64,000 nucleotides of DNA. It comes from CAUZWH01 sp965247665 (lineage in GTDB: Bacteria > Pseudomonadota > Alphaproteobacteria > SHVV01). The notes under the pieces were generated by a model. It was given only the letters and a program-made list of their open reading frames with translations, searched no databases and was not told the DNA's origin. The position numbers were made by a program, and so were the translations under genes. Positions 44,694-53,525 of the stretch are shown piece by piece (position 1 is the first letter of the stretch; each line of letters begins with the position of its first letter). The stretch spans positions 1,178,001 through 1,242,000 of the forward strand of contig CBDFHH010000005.1 in the NCBI GenBank assembly GCA_965247665.1, read 5' to 3'.

Positions 44694-46377
44694 CTCCAGG
44701 CGCGCCGTGCCGCAAGGCCCCGATACCATCTTGCACGGCGGCACGATCATTACCTTTGACCACACGACGCCAAGGGCTTCCGCTATAGCGGTAAGGGACG
44801 GGCGAATTCAGGCGGTCGGCCCAAGCGCGACGGTTGTTGATTACGCGGATGCAAGGACGGAGGTGATAAACCTCCGCGGTCTAACCGTCGTTCCCGGCTT
44901 CAACGACGCGCACGCTCATATGGAGCGAGAAGGACTCAAGGAACAAAGACTGTCGCTGGCCGGCGCAGGTTGCATCGACGATATCCTGGAGCTGATCGCA
45001 AATCAGGCCAAAACCGCACCGCCTGGAGAGTGGATCGTCACCATGCCCGTAGGGGACTCACCCCACTATTTCGGCGGTCCCGAGACGCTGTCGGAACGTC
45101 GCATGCCGACTCGCGACGAACTGGACCGGGTCGTGCCGGACAATCCGGTATGCATTTCGGCGGTGTTCGGCAATTGGGGCGCACCGCCGGGCTACACGGC
45201 TCTCAACAGCCGGGCCTTGCTCCTTAACCGAATCACGCGAGACAGCAAGCCTCGTTGCAGCGGTGTCGAGATTCTTCGCGACACGAGCGGCGAGCCGACC
45301 GGCATCATTGTCGAGCACAACGATCGTCCTACAGTCGAGTTCGATCTGCTCCCCGCGGTTCCACGCTTCAGCAATAGCGACCGAGTGGAAGGTATTCGGC
45401 GTTCGATGCAGCTTTACAATTCCGTTGGGACAACAAGCGTATACGAAGGCCACGGTTCCGCTGCGCAGACAATCGAAGCCTATCGCGAGCTATGGGAACG
45501 CGGCGAACTTACCGTCAGGGTCGCGCTTGTCGTCAGCCCCGCGTGGCGGGATGTGGCTGAAGCGCGTACCGTCATGCGAGATTGGCTCGCCTATGCCAAA
45601 GGACGGGGGCTGGGCGATCCGTGGCTAAGAATCTCAGGCGTCCACATCGCTCTGGGAGGCGATCCCGTTGTTGCCGAACTCGCGCGAAGAGACTTGCCGA
45701 ATACCGGTTGGTCGGGATTTGTAGAACAGGCGAACTCGCTCGAGGACTACCGGGACTACTGCATGTCGGCGGCCGAGTACGATTTGCGTGTGCACACGAT
45801 CGTCGGCGATCGTCTGGCCGACGTGGTGCCGGTATTGGAGCAAGTTGCCGAGCGCTATCCGATCGGTCAGCGGCGCTGGGTGATCGAACACGTAGGTCGG
45901 GCCCGGGTTGAAGACCTGCAAAGGCTCAAGAGGCTCCGAACTTTGGTCACGACCATACCGGCATACTATGTGTGGAAAGGAGGGAGTTGGTACCTGGACG
46001 ATCCCGACTTCGGCAACTCGGTTGTTCCTCATCGAAGTCTATTGGAACTCGGAATCCCCATCTCCTGTGCGACCGACAACATCCCCTATGATCCATTCTT
46101 CACGATGTGGGTCATGGCGAACCGACATGAACGGCACGGCAATCGTGTCTTGGGACCGGAACAGTGCGTATCCGGGGAACAAGCATTGCATCTCATGACC
46201 GCGGCGGGCGCCTGGCTCACATTTGAAGAGAGCCGCAAGGGTACGATTTCGCCGGGTAAGTTCGCCGACCTCGCGGTCTTGTCCGACGACCCGACCGAGA
46301 TCGATCCCGAGAACTTGAGAGACCTCCAGTGCCGGGCGACGATCGTGAATGGACGGTTCGTGTCCCGGGATCTTTAG
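44671..46377 (+). CDS. Amidohydrolase family protein (YtcJ-like)
   Basis: 568 residues with the YtcJ/Amidohydro_3 layout: a split beta-sandwich (DTILHGGTIITFD... and GTISPGKFADLAVLSDDP), the HxH metal motif NDAHAHME, GEW-type loop PGEWIVTMPVGDS, and metal-site segments IEHVGR and SCATDNIPYDPF. The frame starts with an ATG at 44671, inside the end of the permease gene. Such enzymes cleave N-acyl or amide bonds. Fusion in one operon with a dedicated importer suggests that it acts on the imported compound. Confidence 0.88.
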   Translation: MARTQSPSSRRAVPQGPDTILHGGTIITFDHTTPRASAIAVRDGRIQAVGPSATVVDYADARTEVINLRGLTVVPGFNDAHAHMEREGLKEQRLSLAGAGCIDDILELIANQAKTAPPGEWIVTMPVGDSPHYFGGPETLSERRMPTRDELDRVVPDNPVCISAVFGNWGAPPGYTALNSRALLLNRITRDSKPRCSGVEILRDTSGEPTGIIVEHNDRPTVEFDLLPAVPRFSNSDRVEGIRRSMQLYNSVGTTSVYEGHGSAAQTIEAYRELWERGELTVRVALVVSPAWRDVAEARTVMRDWLAYAKGRGLGDPWLRISGVHIALGGDPVVAELARRDLPNTGWSGFVEQANSLEDYRDYCMSAAEYDLRVHTIVGDRLADVVPVLEQVAERYPIGQRRWVIEHVGRARVEDLQRLKRLRTLVTTIPAYYVWKGGSWYLDDPDFGNSVVPHRSLLELGIPISCATDNIPYDPFFTMWVMANRHERHGNRVLGPEQCVSGEQALHLMTAAGAWLTFEESRKGTISPGKFADLAVLSDDPTEIDPENLRDLQCRATIVNGRFVSRDL

Positions 46378-46679
46378 CTCGGCTTGAACGACGCGTCGCG
46401 ACCTCGCTCGCCACGATTGGACCGAAACGGAGCGCGTTGCGAAATCTCGGCGCCGCGTACGCGCGCCAATGCCCCGCCGAACGCTGACGGCCCGTTATTC
46501 CGCAAACCCCACGAGCTCGATCATGCATTGTTCTTCGCGATTATCCCTAGAGGCAGGTAAGCCAAATCTCTTGGATCGCGACGCGGACTGAAGGTATCAC
46601 GTGATACCAAGCGGCCAGTGGCACTCTGACTGGCTAACTACCCTTAACCAACCGATGGATGGCTCTACGCAAGGATTAA

Positions 46680-46895
46680 GAGCAGGCCGCGCACGCCAAG
46701 GCGGAGACCGCTGGTGCAAAGCGGGAGCGGTCGCGAATTAAGTTCCCGAATTTCGCCCTAGACGAAGCGCTGGACGTGGCCAGCGCCATCTACTCGAACG
46801 TGGCGCTGGGAGGGTGCGAAGATGATCAGCTCGCACCTTGGCTGAAGTGGTCGGGTAGGGCAGCCGGGGCAGTTGCCGCTCTGCCGTGGCCATGA
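46680..46895 (+). pseudogene. Fragment of a winged-helix-like conserved hypothetical protein
   Basis: The frame opens after a stop at 46677-46679, with no start codon or ribosome site. The stretch KFPNFALDEALDVASAIYSNVALGG and LAPWLKWSG resembles the N-terminal segment of a conserved family (LKFPxYxLEEALxIAxAI...LAxxLxxKS). The similarity ends near 46850, where a minus-strand aminotransferase remnant begins. Likely a truncated remnant joined by a rearrangement; family name not recognised with certainty. Confidence 0.4.
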
Positions 46896-47095
46896 TTTTC
46901 TCTTCGCCGAAGGCGAGCGGGGTGCACCGCGACTCGCGAGCCCCTCGATATACTCCTTGCCGCGTTTGTCGCGGAGGTAGATGCCCCTGCCGCGGGTGGC
47001 GACCAGCGGCCCGGTATCGGCGTGCCTGGCGAGATTGGTTCAGGGGTGCAGCACCGCGTCGATGTCGCCCCGGCAAGCGCCGATCGTTCGGCCAT
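46850..47095 (-). pseudogene. Class III aminotransferase N-terminal remnant
   Basis: Read on the minus strand from about 47095, pieces in different frames match the start of omega-type class III aminotransferases: DIDAVLHP-stop-TNLARHADTGPLVATRGRGIYLRDKRGKEYIEGL, then CTPLAFGEEKIMATAERQLPRLPY in another frame. The stop stands where the family has Trp (HPWTNL), a TGG to TGA change. The PLP-binding core is gone. The gene was inactivated by a nonsense mutation and frameshift, then lost its 3' part at about 46850. Confidence 0.75.
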
Positions 47096-47256
47096 GGTCG
47101 TTTCCCTGGTCCCCCGGCGTCGTCGCGATCTCGGGTGTGTGGCGGTGGCATGCAAGGCCGTTGGACGGCGCCTTTACCGCTGCCATCAGCCGGCTAAACT
47201 CGGCACTACCAACCGAACAGAGCCGCCGGACGGCTCGCCGGCACGGGGAGATTTCC

Positions 47257-48891
47257 ATGCGCGGCCTCATGCAGGATCAACCGCTTCTCATCTCGAAACT
47301 GATCGAGTATGCCGACATCTATCACGGCGACACCGAAATCGTGTCGCAAACGGTGGAAGGCGATATCCATCGCTACAGCTACCGGGAGTGCCATCGCCGC
47401 TCGAAAAAGCTGGCCAACGCATTGACACGTCTCGGCGTCGGGTTGGGCGACCGTATTGCAACGCTCGCCTGGAACGGCTACCGCCATTTCGAGGCCTACT
47501 ATGCGGTGTCGGGGATCGGCGCGATCCTGCACACGATCAACCCACGTCTGTTCACCGAGCAGATCACCTATATCGCCAACCACGCCGAAGATAAGGTGCT
47601 GTTGCTCGACCTGACGTTCGTTGAAATGGTCGAGAAGCTGGCGCCCGAGCTCGCCAGCATCGAAACCTATGTCGTGCTGACCGACGGCGACCATATGCCC
47701 GACACGTCGTTGCCGGACGCGCTGTCGTACGAGGAATTGATCGCCGGCGAACCGGGGGAATTCGATTGGCCGAAGCTCGACGAGAACACGGCTTCGTCGC
47801 TGTGCTACACCTCGGGAACGACAGGCGATCCCAAAGGCGTGCTCTACTCGCACCGATCGACGTTGCTGCATTCCTACGCCGGCTGTACGACCGATGTGCT
47901 CGGGTTCTCGGCGCGCGACGTTGTTCTCCCGGTGGTGCCTATGTTTCACGCCAACGCTTGGGGCATCCCCTACGCCGCACCGCTGGCAGGTTCGAAGCTG
48001 GTGTTCCCGGGCCCCCAACTCGACGGCGAAAGTGTGCACAGGCTGATCGAAGCGGAGTCCGTGACGATTACCGCCGGCGTACCGACCGTGTGGCTGATGC
48101 TTTTGGATTACATGGCCAAGAACGGCAAGACCTTCTCAACCCTAGACCGTGTCGTGTGCGGCGGTTCGGCGATGCCGCGGGCGATGATCGAGACGTTTGA
48201 AGAAACCTACAATGTGCGTGCCTTCCACGCCTGGGGCATGACCGAAATGAGCCCCTTGGGAACGGTCGGGTCGCTCAAGGTCAAGCACGCAACGCTGCCG
48301 AGCCAGGAACGCATCGATGTCAAGACCAAGCAGGGACGAGGCGTGTTCGGCGTTGAAATGAAAATCGTCGACGATGACGGCAATGAGTTGCCGCGTGACG
48401 GCGAAGCGTTCGGCAATCTGATGGTTCGCGGCCCCTGGATCACCAACGGATACTTCAAGGGCGAAGGCGGCGAGACTCTTGACAAGGACGGCTGGTTCCA
48501 CACCGGCGACGTCGCGACTCTGGATAGCGAAGGTTTTATGCACATCACCGACCGGTCGAAGGACGTGATCAAGTCCGGCGGCGAGTGGATCAGCTCGATC
48601 GACCTCGAGAACATTGCGGTCGGCCACCCCGACGTCAAAGAGGCGTGCGTGATCGGCGTTCGTCATCCCAAGTGGGACGAGCGGCCGCTGCTGCTGGTTG
48701 TGCCCGACGACGACAAGACCGTCGACAAGGACGCCATGATCAAGTTTCTGACCGACAAAATCGTCAAGTGGTGGCTGCCCGACGACGTGGTTATGGTCGA
48801 CGAGTTGCCGCACACCGCGACCGGCAAGCTGCTCAAGGCGCGGCTCCGCGAGGAGTACAAGGACTACGTCCTGCCCACCGCGGCGGGCTAG
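47257..48891 (+). CDS. Long/medium-chain acyl-CoA synthetase (AMP-binding)
   Basis: 544 residues from the ATG at 47257, with GGGGAG upstream; the frame is open to 46981 but that part is antisense to the aminotransferase remnant. Adenylation motifs: YTSGTTGDPKGVLYSH (A3), WGMTEMSP (A5), GWFHTGDVA (A7), DRSKDVIKSGGEWIS (A8), and the catalytic Lys in TATGKLLKARLRE (A10). FadD/AlkK-like enzymes activate fatty or aryl acids. It converges with the YnfA gene 25 nt away. Confidence 0.93.
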   Translation: MRGLMQDQPLLISKLIEYADIYHGDTEIVSQTVEGDIHRYSYRECHRRSKKLANALTRLGVGLGDRIATLAWNGYRHFEAYYAVSGIGAILHTINPRLFTEQITYIANHAEDKVLLLDLTFVEMVEKLAPELASIETYVVLTDGDHMPDTSLPDALSYEELIAGEPGEFDWPKLDENTASSLCYTSGTTGDPKGVLYSHRSTLLHSYAGCTTDVLGFSARDVVLPVVPMFHANAWGIPYAAPLAGSKLVFPGPQLDGESVHRLIEAESVTITAGVPTVWLMLLDYMAKNGKTFSTLDRVVCGGSAMPRAMIETFEETYNVRAFHAWGMTEMSPLGTVGSLKVKHATLPSQERIDVKTKQGRGVFGVEMKIVDDDGNELPRDGEAFGNLMVRGPWITNGYFKGEGGETLDKDGWFHTGDVATLDSEGFMHITDRSKDVIKSGGEWISSIDLENIAVGHPDVKEACVIGVRHPKWDERPLLLVVPDDDKTVDKDAMIKFLTDKIVKWWLPDDVVMVDELPHTATGKLLKARLREEYKDYVLPTAAG

Positions 48892-48916
48892 CCAGACCAG
48901 AACTGGTCCTGAGCCG

Positions 48917-49249
48917 TTACGCCGCGACCGGGCGCGGGGCCAGGAAAATAATGGCGGCGCCGAGCAGACAGCAGGCGGCGCCGATCAGATCCCAACGATC
49001 GGGGGCGGTGCTTTCGACCACCCGCAGCCATACCAGTGACGCCACGATATAGATACCGCCATACGCAGCGTAGGCGCGCCCGGCAAACCCCACATCGAGG
49101 CGTGTGAGCAAGAACGCGAATAGTGCCAGGGCGGCGATCCCGGGCACGATCCACAGCCAACTCGCACCGAGGCGGAGCCATGCCCAGAACGCGAAACAGC
49201 CGGCGATCTCGGCCACGGCGGCGGCGACATAATAAGCGAATGACTGCAT
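48917..49249 (-). CDS. YnfA-family (UPF0060) small membrane protein
   Basis: 110 residues with four hydrophobic helices and the UPF0060 pattern: VAEIAGCFAFWAWLRLG, RAYAAYGGIYIVASLVWL and DRWDLIGAACCLLGAAII. The family resembles small multidrug-resistance transporters. The ribosome site AGGAAAACGAG before ATG 49249 is good. It is the last gene of the six-gene operon and follows the FetB gene by 17 nt. Confidence 0.93.
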   Translation of the reverse strand: MQSFAYYVAAAVAEIAGCFAFWAWLRLGASWLWIVPGIAALALFAFLLTRLDVGFAGRAYAAYGGIYIVASLVWLRVVESTAPDRWDLIGAACCLLGAAIIFLAPRPVAA

Positions 49250-49266
49250 CTCGTTTTCCTTTGGAT

Positions 49267-50073
49267 CTACGCCGCGCGCCTGTCTGACAGGCGATCGAGC
49301 CGAAGTCGGTGGCGGCTGTCGGAGAGGCGTCGGCCGGCCGCAAGCACGGCGCTCACGGTACCGATGCCCGTGCCGCCCGCGATCAGGAGCATGATCAGAA
49401 GCTGGTATTGAACCGCCTGTGAGGGTTCGATGCCGGCGAGAATTTGCCCGGTCATCATGCCCGGCAGATAAACCAGACCGGTTGCCGCCATGGCGTTGAT
49501 CGTCGGCATCATGCCGCTCCGCAGCGCCTCACGTGTAACCGGCAGCATGGCTACGTGGCATGTCGCACCGAGACAGAGCTGTGCTTCGACGGCGGCCCGA
49601 TCGCGCACGAGCCCGTTGGTCAGCGTCTGTAGGCCCAGGCTGACGCCGGTCATGGTGTTGCCAAGGATCATACCGAGTATCGGCAATGCGTAACGGGGGT
49701 GGTACCAGGGGTCGGGCTGCAGTTGCGTGGTCAACGCAAATACCGTCATGAGCAGGGCGGCGAACAGGATCGCGCCGGTACCGAGGCCGTATGACCACCA
49801 GCCGGTCACCGTCCGCTCCTGCCGCGCGAGGATCTCGTAACCCGCAAACCCGACCATCGCCAGTGCCGCGAGCCCGGTCCACAACGGCGAGACCAGTTCG
49901 AACAGCGTCGTGAGAACAAGTCCGACCAGTGCGAGCTGGACGAACATGCGAACCGTCGCGATCGTCAGTTCGCGTAGCACGCCGAGCTGCAGGGCGAGCG
50001 ACAGCGCGCCGTTGATCACGACCAGCACCGCGGCAATTGCCAGATCGAGGAAATCGACGGCGACGTAGCTCAA
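49267..50073 (-). CDS. fetB: Iron-export ABC transporter permease FetB-like
   Basis: 268 residues with about seven membrane helices. The UPF0014/FetB signature is visible: TVRMFVQLALVGLVL, ALPILGMILGNTMTGVSLGLQ, and MMPTINAMAATGLVYLPGMMTGQILAGIEPSQAVQYQ. It starts at a TTG whose last bases overlap the stop of the ATPase gene (TTGA). With the ATPase it would export iron or related stress-causing compounds. The C-terminus is highly charged (SRHRLRLDRLSDRR). Confidence 0.9.
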   Translation of the reverse strand: MSYVAVDFLDLAIAAVLVVINGALSLALQLGVLRELTIATVRMFVQLALVGLVLTTLFELVSPLWTGLAALAMVGFAGYEILARQERTVTGWWSYGLGTGAILFAALLMTVFALTTQLQPDPWYHPRYALPILGMILGNTMTGVSLGLQTLTNGLVRDRAAVEAQLCLGATCHVAMLPVTREALRSGMMPTINAMAATGLVYLPGMMTGQILAGIEPSQAVQYQLLIMLLIAGGTGIGTVSAVLAAGRRLSDSRHRLRLDRLSDRRAA

Positions 50074-50666
50074 CGCTCGATACTCCCGATGACACCCTGT
50101 ACGACCGACAGGCGACCGTCGGCGACGCGACGAGCTTGAGCGTCGTCATGGGTCACCCACAGCACGCCCGCGCCTGCGGCCCGTCGTGCCGCGATCAGCG
50201 TCTCGATCGCAGCGGAAGATTCCCGGTCAAGCGCTGCCGTCGGCTCGTCCAGCATCAGCACCCGCGGACCGCGCTCCAGCGCCCGCGCTAAGGCAAGACG
50301 TAATCGCTCGCCGGTCGAGAGGGTGGCGATTTTCGCGGTTCGGCAGGTCGGCGGCAGACCGAGGTCGGCGATGACCGACTCAAGGGCGTCCCAGTCCAGG
50401 AAGTGGGGCTCGACCGTGTCGACCCACCAGCCCGGCTCAGCGGCAACGTAGACCACCTGGCGGCGCCACTGCGGGGCGGGCACCGCGTTGCGGTCCGTCC
50501 CGTCGAGGATGACGGCGCCGTCGTTGGGATCGAGGTCGGCGATCGCGCGTAGCAGCAGCGTCTTGCCGGATCCCGAAGGTCCCTGGATCGCCAGGCATTC
50601 GCCCGCTGCCAGGTCAAGCGCGGCCGGTGCGAGTCCGGGACGACTGAGGTCGCGAACCGCTAACAC
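50070..50666 (-). CDS. fetA: ABC transporter ATP-binding protein FetA-like
   Basis: 198 residues, short like other FetA proteins. Walker A GPSGSGKTLLLRA, signature LSTGERLRLALARAL (Thr instead of Gly), Walker B VLMLDEPTAALD, and His in WVTHDDAQARRV. A GTG at 50666 is the start; it overlaps the end of the CoA-transferase beta gene by 7 nt. It energises the FetB permease. Confidence 0.9.
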   Translation of the reverse strand: MLAVRDLSRPGLAPAALDLAAGECLAIQGPSGSGKTLLLRAIADLDPNDGAVILDGTDRNAVPAPQWRRQVVYVAAEPGWWVDTVEPHFLDWDALESVIADLGLPPTCRTAKIATLSTGERLRLALARALERGPRVLMLDEPTAALDRESSAAIETLIAARRAAGAGVLWVTHDDAQARRVADGRLSVVQGVIGSIER

Positions 50667-51403
50667 GTGCTCAACGGCGCAAATGCCCGCGCCGCGAACT
50701 GCGGGTAGATCTCGGCGATTTGGTCACGAATGGGCCCGCGCAGGAGCGCGAGGGTCGCGGGGTTGGGAGATGCCGTCGTGGGCACGATTTTGGGGTGGTC
50801 GAACGTGAACCCGGTGTTTTCCAACACGTCGTCCAACGTGAAGTCCGGATGGACGCTGACAAGCGAAAACCGCGCGCGCTGCGGATCAAAGTCGAACAGG
50901 GACATGCCCGTCACGAGGTGGCGCGGCCCGCCCGGCCGGTAGACCCCTAACGGGCTGGTGCCGGGCGCGCTGACGAAATCGACCTGTTCGACGAACACCC
51001 GACGCGAGTGTTCCTCGCGAAACAGGATGACCTTCGGCACCACGTAGTAAAGGTACGTCGAGCCGAAACTACCGGGCCAACGCACGTCGTTGCCGGGATA
51101 GCCGGCGCCGGCGCCGACGAGGTTGATATTCGCGCGGCCGTCGATCTGTCCGCCGCTGAGGAAAAACGCGTCCAGACGGCCCTGGCCGGCGCAATCGAAC
51201 AGCTCAACGCTGCCGCTGGTGAAGCTGTTGTTGGACAACGAGCCGAGCACGTTGACAGTGACCGGGGACGCGGCCGTCGCTCTGACCAGCAATGCGGCGG
51301 CACCGGGAATCGGCGATGACGCACCGACCGCGATGTGGCGACAGCCTTCGAGCAATCGCGCGATCGCGGTGATCAGCAGTTCCTGAGGCGTCGAGTCGGT
51401 CAC
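50660..51403 (-). CDS. CoA-transferase subunit beta (IpdB/GctB-like)
   Basis: 247 residues of the family I CoA-transferase fold. Recognisable segments include AVGASSPIPGAAALLVRAT, the SLSNNSFTSGS loop at the position where classical beta subunits have the catalytic SENG motif, and LSGGQIDGRANINLVG. GRPG-type GPRHLVTGMSLFDF is near the middle. The lack of SENG matches the IpdAB hydrolase-like subgroup more than true transferases, so it could be a ring-opening CoA hydrolase (inference). GTG start overlapping the alpha-subunit stop (GTGA). Confidence 0.83.
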   Translation of the reverse strand: MTDSTPQELLITAIARLLEGCRHIAVGASSPIPGAAALLVRATAASPVTVNVLGSLSNNSFTSGSVELFDCAGQGRLDAFFLSGGQIDGRANINLVGAGAGYPGNDVRWPGSFGSTYLYYVVPKVILFREEHSRRVFVEQVDFVSAPGTSPLGVYRPGGPRHLVTGMSLFDFDPQRARFSLVSVHPDFTLDDVLENTGFTFDHPKIVPTTASPNPATLALLRGPIRDQIAEIYPQFAARAFAPLSTC

Positions 51404-52224
51404 TCGGCCGCGGCGTGCGCAGGGGCAGCAAGCAGGTCGGTGAGGATCCGCTGAAATCCCCCGTCGCTGCGCGCCGCGCTGGCGTAGCTGCGCATGAAAC
51501 TATCGTCGACCGGATATTTCTCCCACATGCCCACCGGCCAGGCCCCGGATTTGGCTTCCGCAACGGCGGCGACATAGAGCGCGGGCAGCACGCCGGCTGC
51601 GGTTGCTTCATCGCCCAGCAAATTCTCGTCGACCAGCTCCTCGAAGGTGACCAACGTCGTTTTCGCGGCGTGCGCCAGGACCACCTGCTCGCGGCGGCGG
51701 CCCACCCACACATTGCCGCTGCGGTCGACGCGGTGGGCGTGGAACAACGCGATGTCCGGTTGCAGCGCCGGCAGAGCGACGATCGGATCGCCGGGCGCGA
51801 ATGGGTTGTCGATGGTTTTCCAGTCGACCCGATGGGCGAGGATGTCGCTACCGATGAGGCCCCGCAGCGTCGCGAACGGCACGCCCTTTTCCGCAGCGCC
51901 AAGGGCGGCATGGATCGCCGGACAGGTGGCGTCGAGCATGCGCACGGTACCGCCGGTCACCGCCGCGTTGAAACGCGGTGCTCCGCCATATTCGCCAAGG
52001 GTCACCGCCGAACTCTCGATGGTCTCGACACAGCCGGCGCCGATCAGGAGATCGGCCTGCAATCCGCTGATCGGTACACAAACCAGATGCAGTCCGCGCA
52101 CCTCGCGACGAATGATTTCGACCGTCGCGGCCATAGCCACCCCGGAGTAATCCGGCACAACCGCAATCGTGGCCTCGTCCGGCACCCGCGCGGCCAGTTC
52201 GCTGACGTCCAGAAACTCGGTCAT
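51400..52224 (-). CDS. CoA-transferase subunit alpha (IpdA/GctA-like)
   Basis: 274 residues. The N-terminus (AATVEIIRREVRGLHLVCVPISGLQADLLIGAGCVETIESS) is the usual SGLQ-type start of family I alpha subunits, including the glycine loop. A conserved LRGLIGSDI... and DIALFHAHRVDRSGNVW follow. It pairs with the beta subunit encoded immediately downstream. The ATG at 52224 overlaps the MBL gene stop by 4 nt. The acyl substrate is unknown; steroid- or aromatic-ring-derived CoA thioesters are possible by analogy. Confidence 0.85.
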   Translation of the reverse strand: MTEFLDVSELAARVPDEATIAVVPDYSGVAMAATVEIIRREVRGLHLVCVPISGLQADLLIGAGCVETIESSAVTLGEYGGAPRFNAAVTGGTVRMLDATCPAIHAALGAAEKGVPFATLRGLIGSDILAHRVDWKTIDNPFAPGDPIVALPALQPDIALFHAHRVDRSGNVWVGRRREQVVLAHAAKTTLVTFEELVDENLLGDEATAAGVLPALYVAAVAEAKSGAWPVGMWEKYPVDDSFMRSYASAARSDGGFQRILTDLLAAPAHAAAE

Positions 52225-53153
52225 GGTTCTGAGTCTAAATCGATCGCGGCAAAGGTTGAACCGACGGTTGGAGCGCCATCACAGGAAGCGCGCCCGGTTT
52301 CCACCATATGGATCAGGTGCGCCAGAACCGACCGCTGGGCCGCCTTGCGTAGCTCTCGCGGCACGTCGGCATACATGCGCTCGACCATTGCCGGGATGGT
52401 GATGACACCATCGTTGAGACAGGATGCGACCTGAGCCTCGCGGTGCTTGCGATGGCCGATCAACTGAGTGACATAGCTGGTCGGATCGGTTATCGGTGCG
52501 CCGTGGGTCGGATAGTAGATGCGATCTTGCGCGGCCGCCGAACGTTCGCGGCAACGGCGCAGGCTCTTCATGTAGGCCCGCATGTCGCCGTCCGGAGGCG
52601 AGATCACCGTGGTCGACCAACCCATGACGTGATCTCCCGGAAACAGCGCCTGCTCCTCCTCCAGCGCATAGCAGATATGGTTGGAGGTGTGGCCGGGCGT
52701 GTGCAGCGTGGTGAACGTCCAACTTGAACCGGCGATACGCGTCCCGTCGCGAACCTCGTGATCAGGCTCGAAATCGTGGTCGGCACCTTCTTCGACGTCG
52801 CCGCCGGCTGCGGGGCGTCGCGCCCCGTGCGGTCCGAAGCCATAGGTCGGGGCGCCGGTCGCTTCCTGCAGCGCGCGGGCGGCCGGTGAGTGGTCGCGGT
52901 GGGTGTGGGTGATCAGAATATGCGTGACGGTTTCCTCGGCGACCGCCGCGAGCAACGCAACGATGTGATCGTTGAGATCGGGTCCGGGGTCGATGATCGC
53001 GACCTCCCCGTGGCCGACGATGTAGGTGCCGGTGCCATGAAACGTGAATGGACTGGGATTTGCGGCGATCACCCGGCGCACCATAGGCGATAGCTGCGCC
53101 GGCATACCGTACTCGAACTCGAGAACCCGATTGAACGCAACCTCTCCGGTCAT
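52221..53153 (-). CDS. Metallo-beta-lactamase-fold hydrolase (LACTB2/glyoxalase II-like)
   Basis: 310 residues. The metal motif is THTHRDHSPAA (HxHxDH), followed by the third His in LHTPGHTSNHICY, and Asp in LFPGDHVMGWST. A fourth His lies in PTHGAPITDP. A C-terminal winged-helix-like tail (about 225-300, LRKAAQRSVLAHLIHM) resembles LACTB2. It is first in the minus-strand operon with CoA-transferase subunits and may act as a thioesterase on CoA or S-acyl compounds (inference). Confidence 0.9.
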   Translation of the reverse strand: MTGEVAFNRVLEFEYGMPAQLSPMVRRVIAANPSPFTFHGTGTYIVGHGEVAIIDPGPDLNDHIVALLAAVAEETVTHILITHTHRDHSPAARALQEATGAPTYGFGPHGARRPAAGGDVEEGADHDFEPDHEVRDGTRIAGSSWTFTTLHTPGHTSNHICYALEEEQALFPGDHVMGWSTTVISPPDGDMRAYMKSLRRCRERSAAAQDRIYYPTHGAPITDPTSYVTQLIGHRKHREAQVASCLNDGVITIPAMVERMYADVPRELRKAAQRSVLAHLIHMVETGRASCDGAPTVGSTFAAIDLDSEP

Positions 53154-53525
53154 GCCGAATTGTTGCGCACGCCGTCCGCCTCGGCAAACGTTTGTGGGTT
53201 GGCATCGGTGTTTGAATGCGGAACCGGTCCTGCCCGCGTGAAATGATTTGGCAGGTTGAGGAACCCCTGCCGAACGATGGGCCCGGCTGCTCGCGCCGTT
53301 GGTCGCGCTCGGATGTCGGTGCCCCGTTGACGCGAGGCCGCCGGGTGCAAGTTTTAATTTTGCGATGGTCCGTGGGCGGGCGTGACGCTTGCGGGCGGCG
53401 CGTGGCGGGGCACGAGGAAATTAGCGCTTCGACCGTCCGTTCAATGTGGTTAGCATGCCGCCGGCAAGGTTTCGCCGAAGCGCGATCTCCGCGAGCCGGC
53501 AACCGAAGAACAGAGGAGGCCAGTT
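53154..53525. other. Intergenic region between divergent genes
   Basis: 372 nt between the MBL hydrolase start and the RidA start. No supported gene. It should contain the promoters of the six-gene operon and of ridA. The last bases carry GAGGAGG, the RidA ribosome site. No clear repeat was noticed. Confidence 0.3.
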
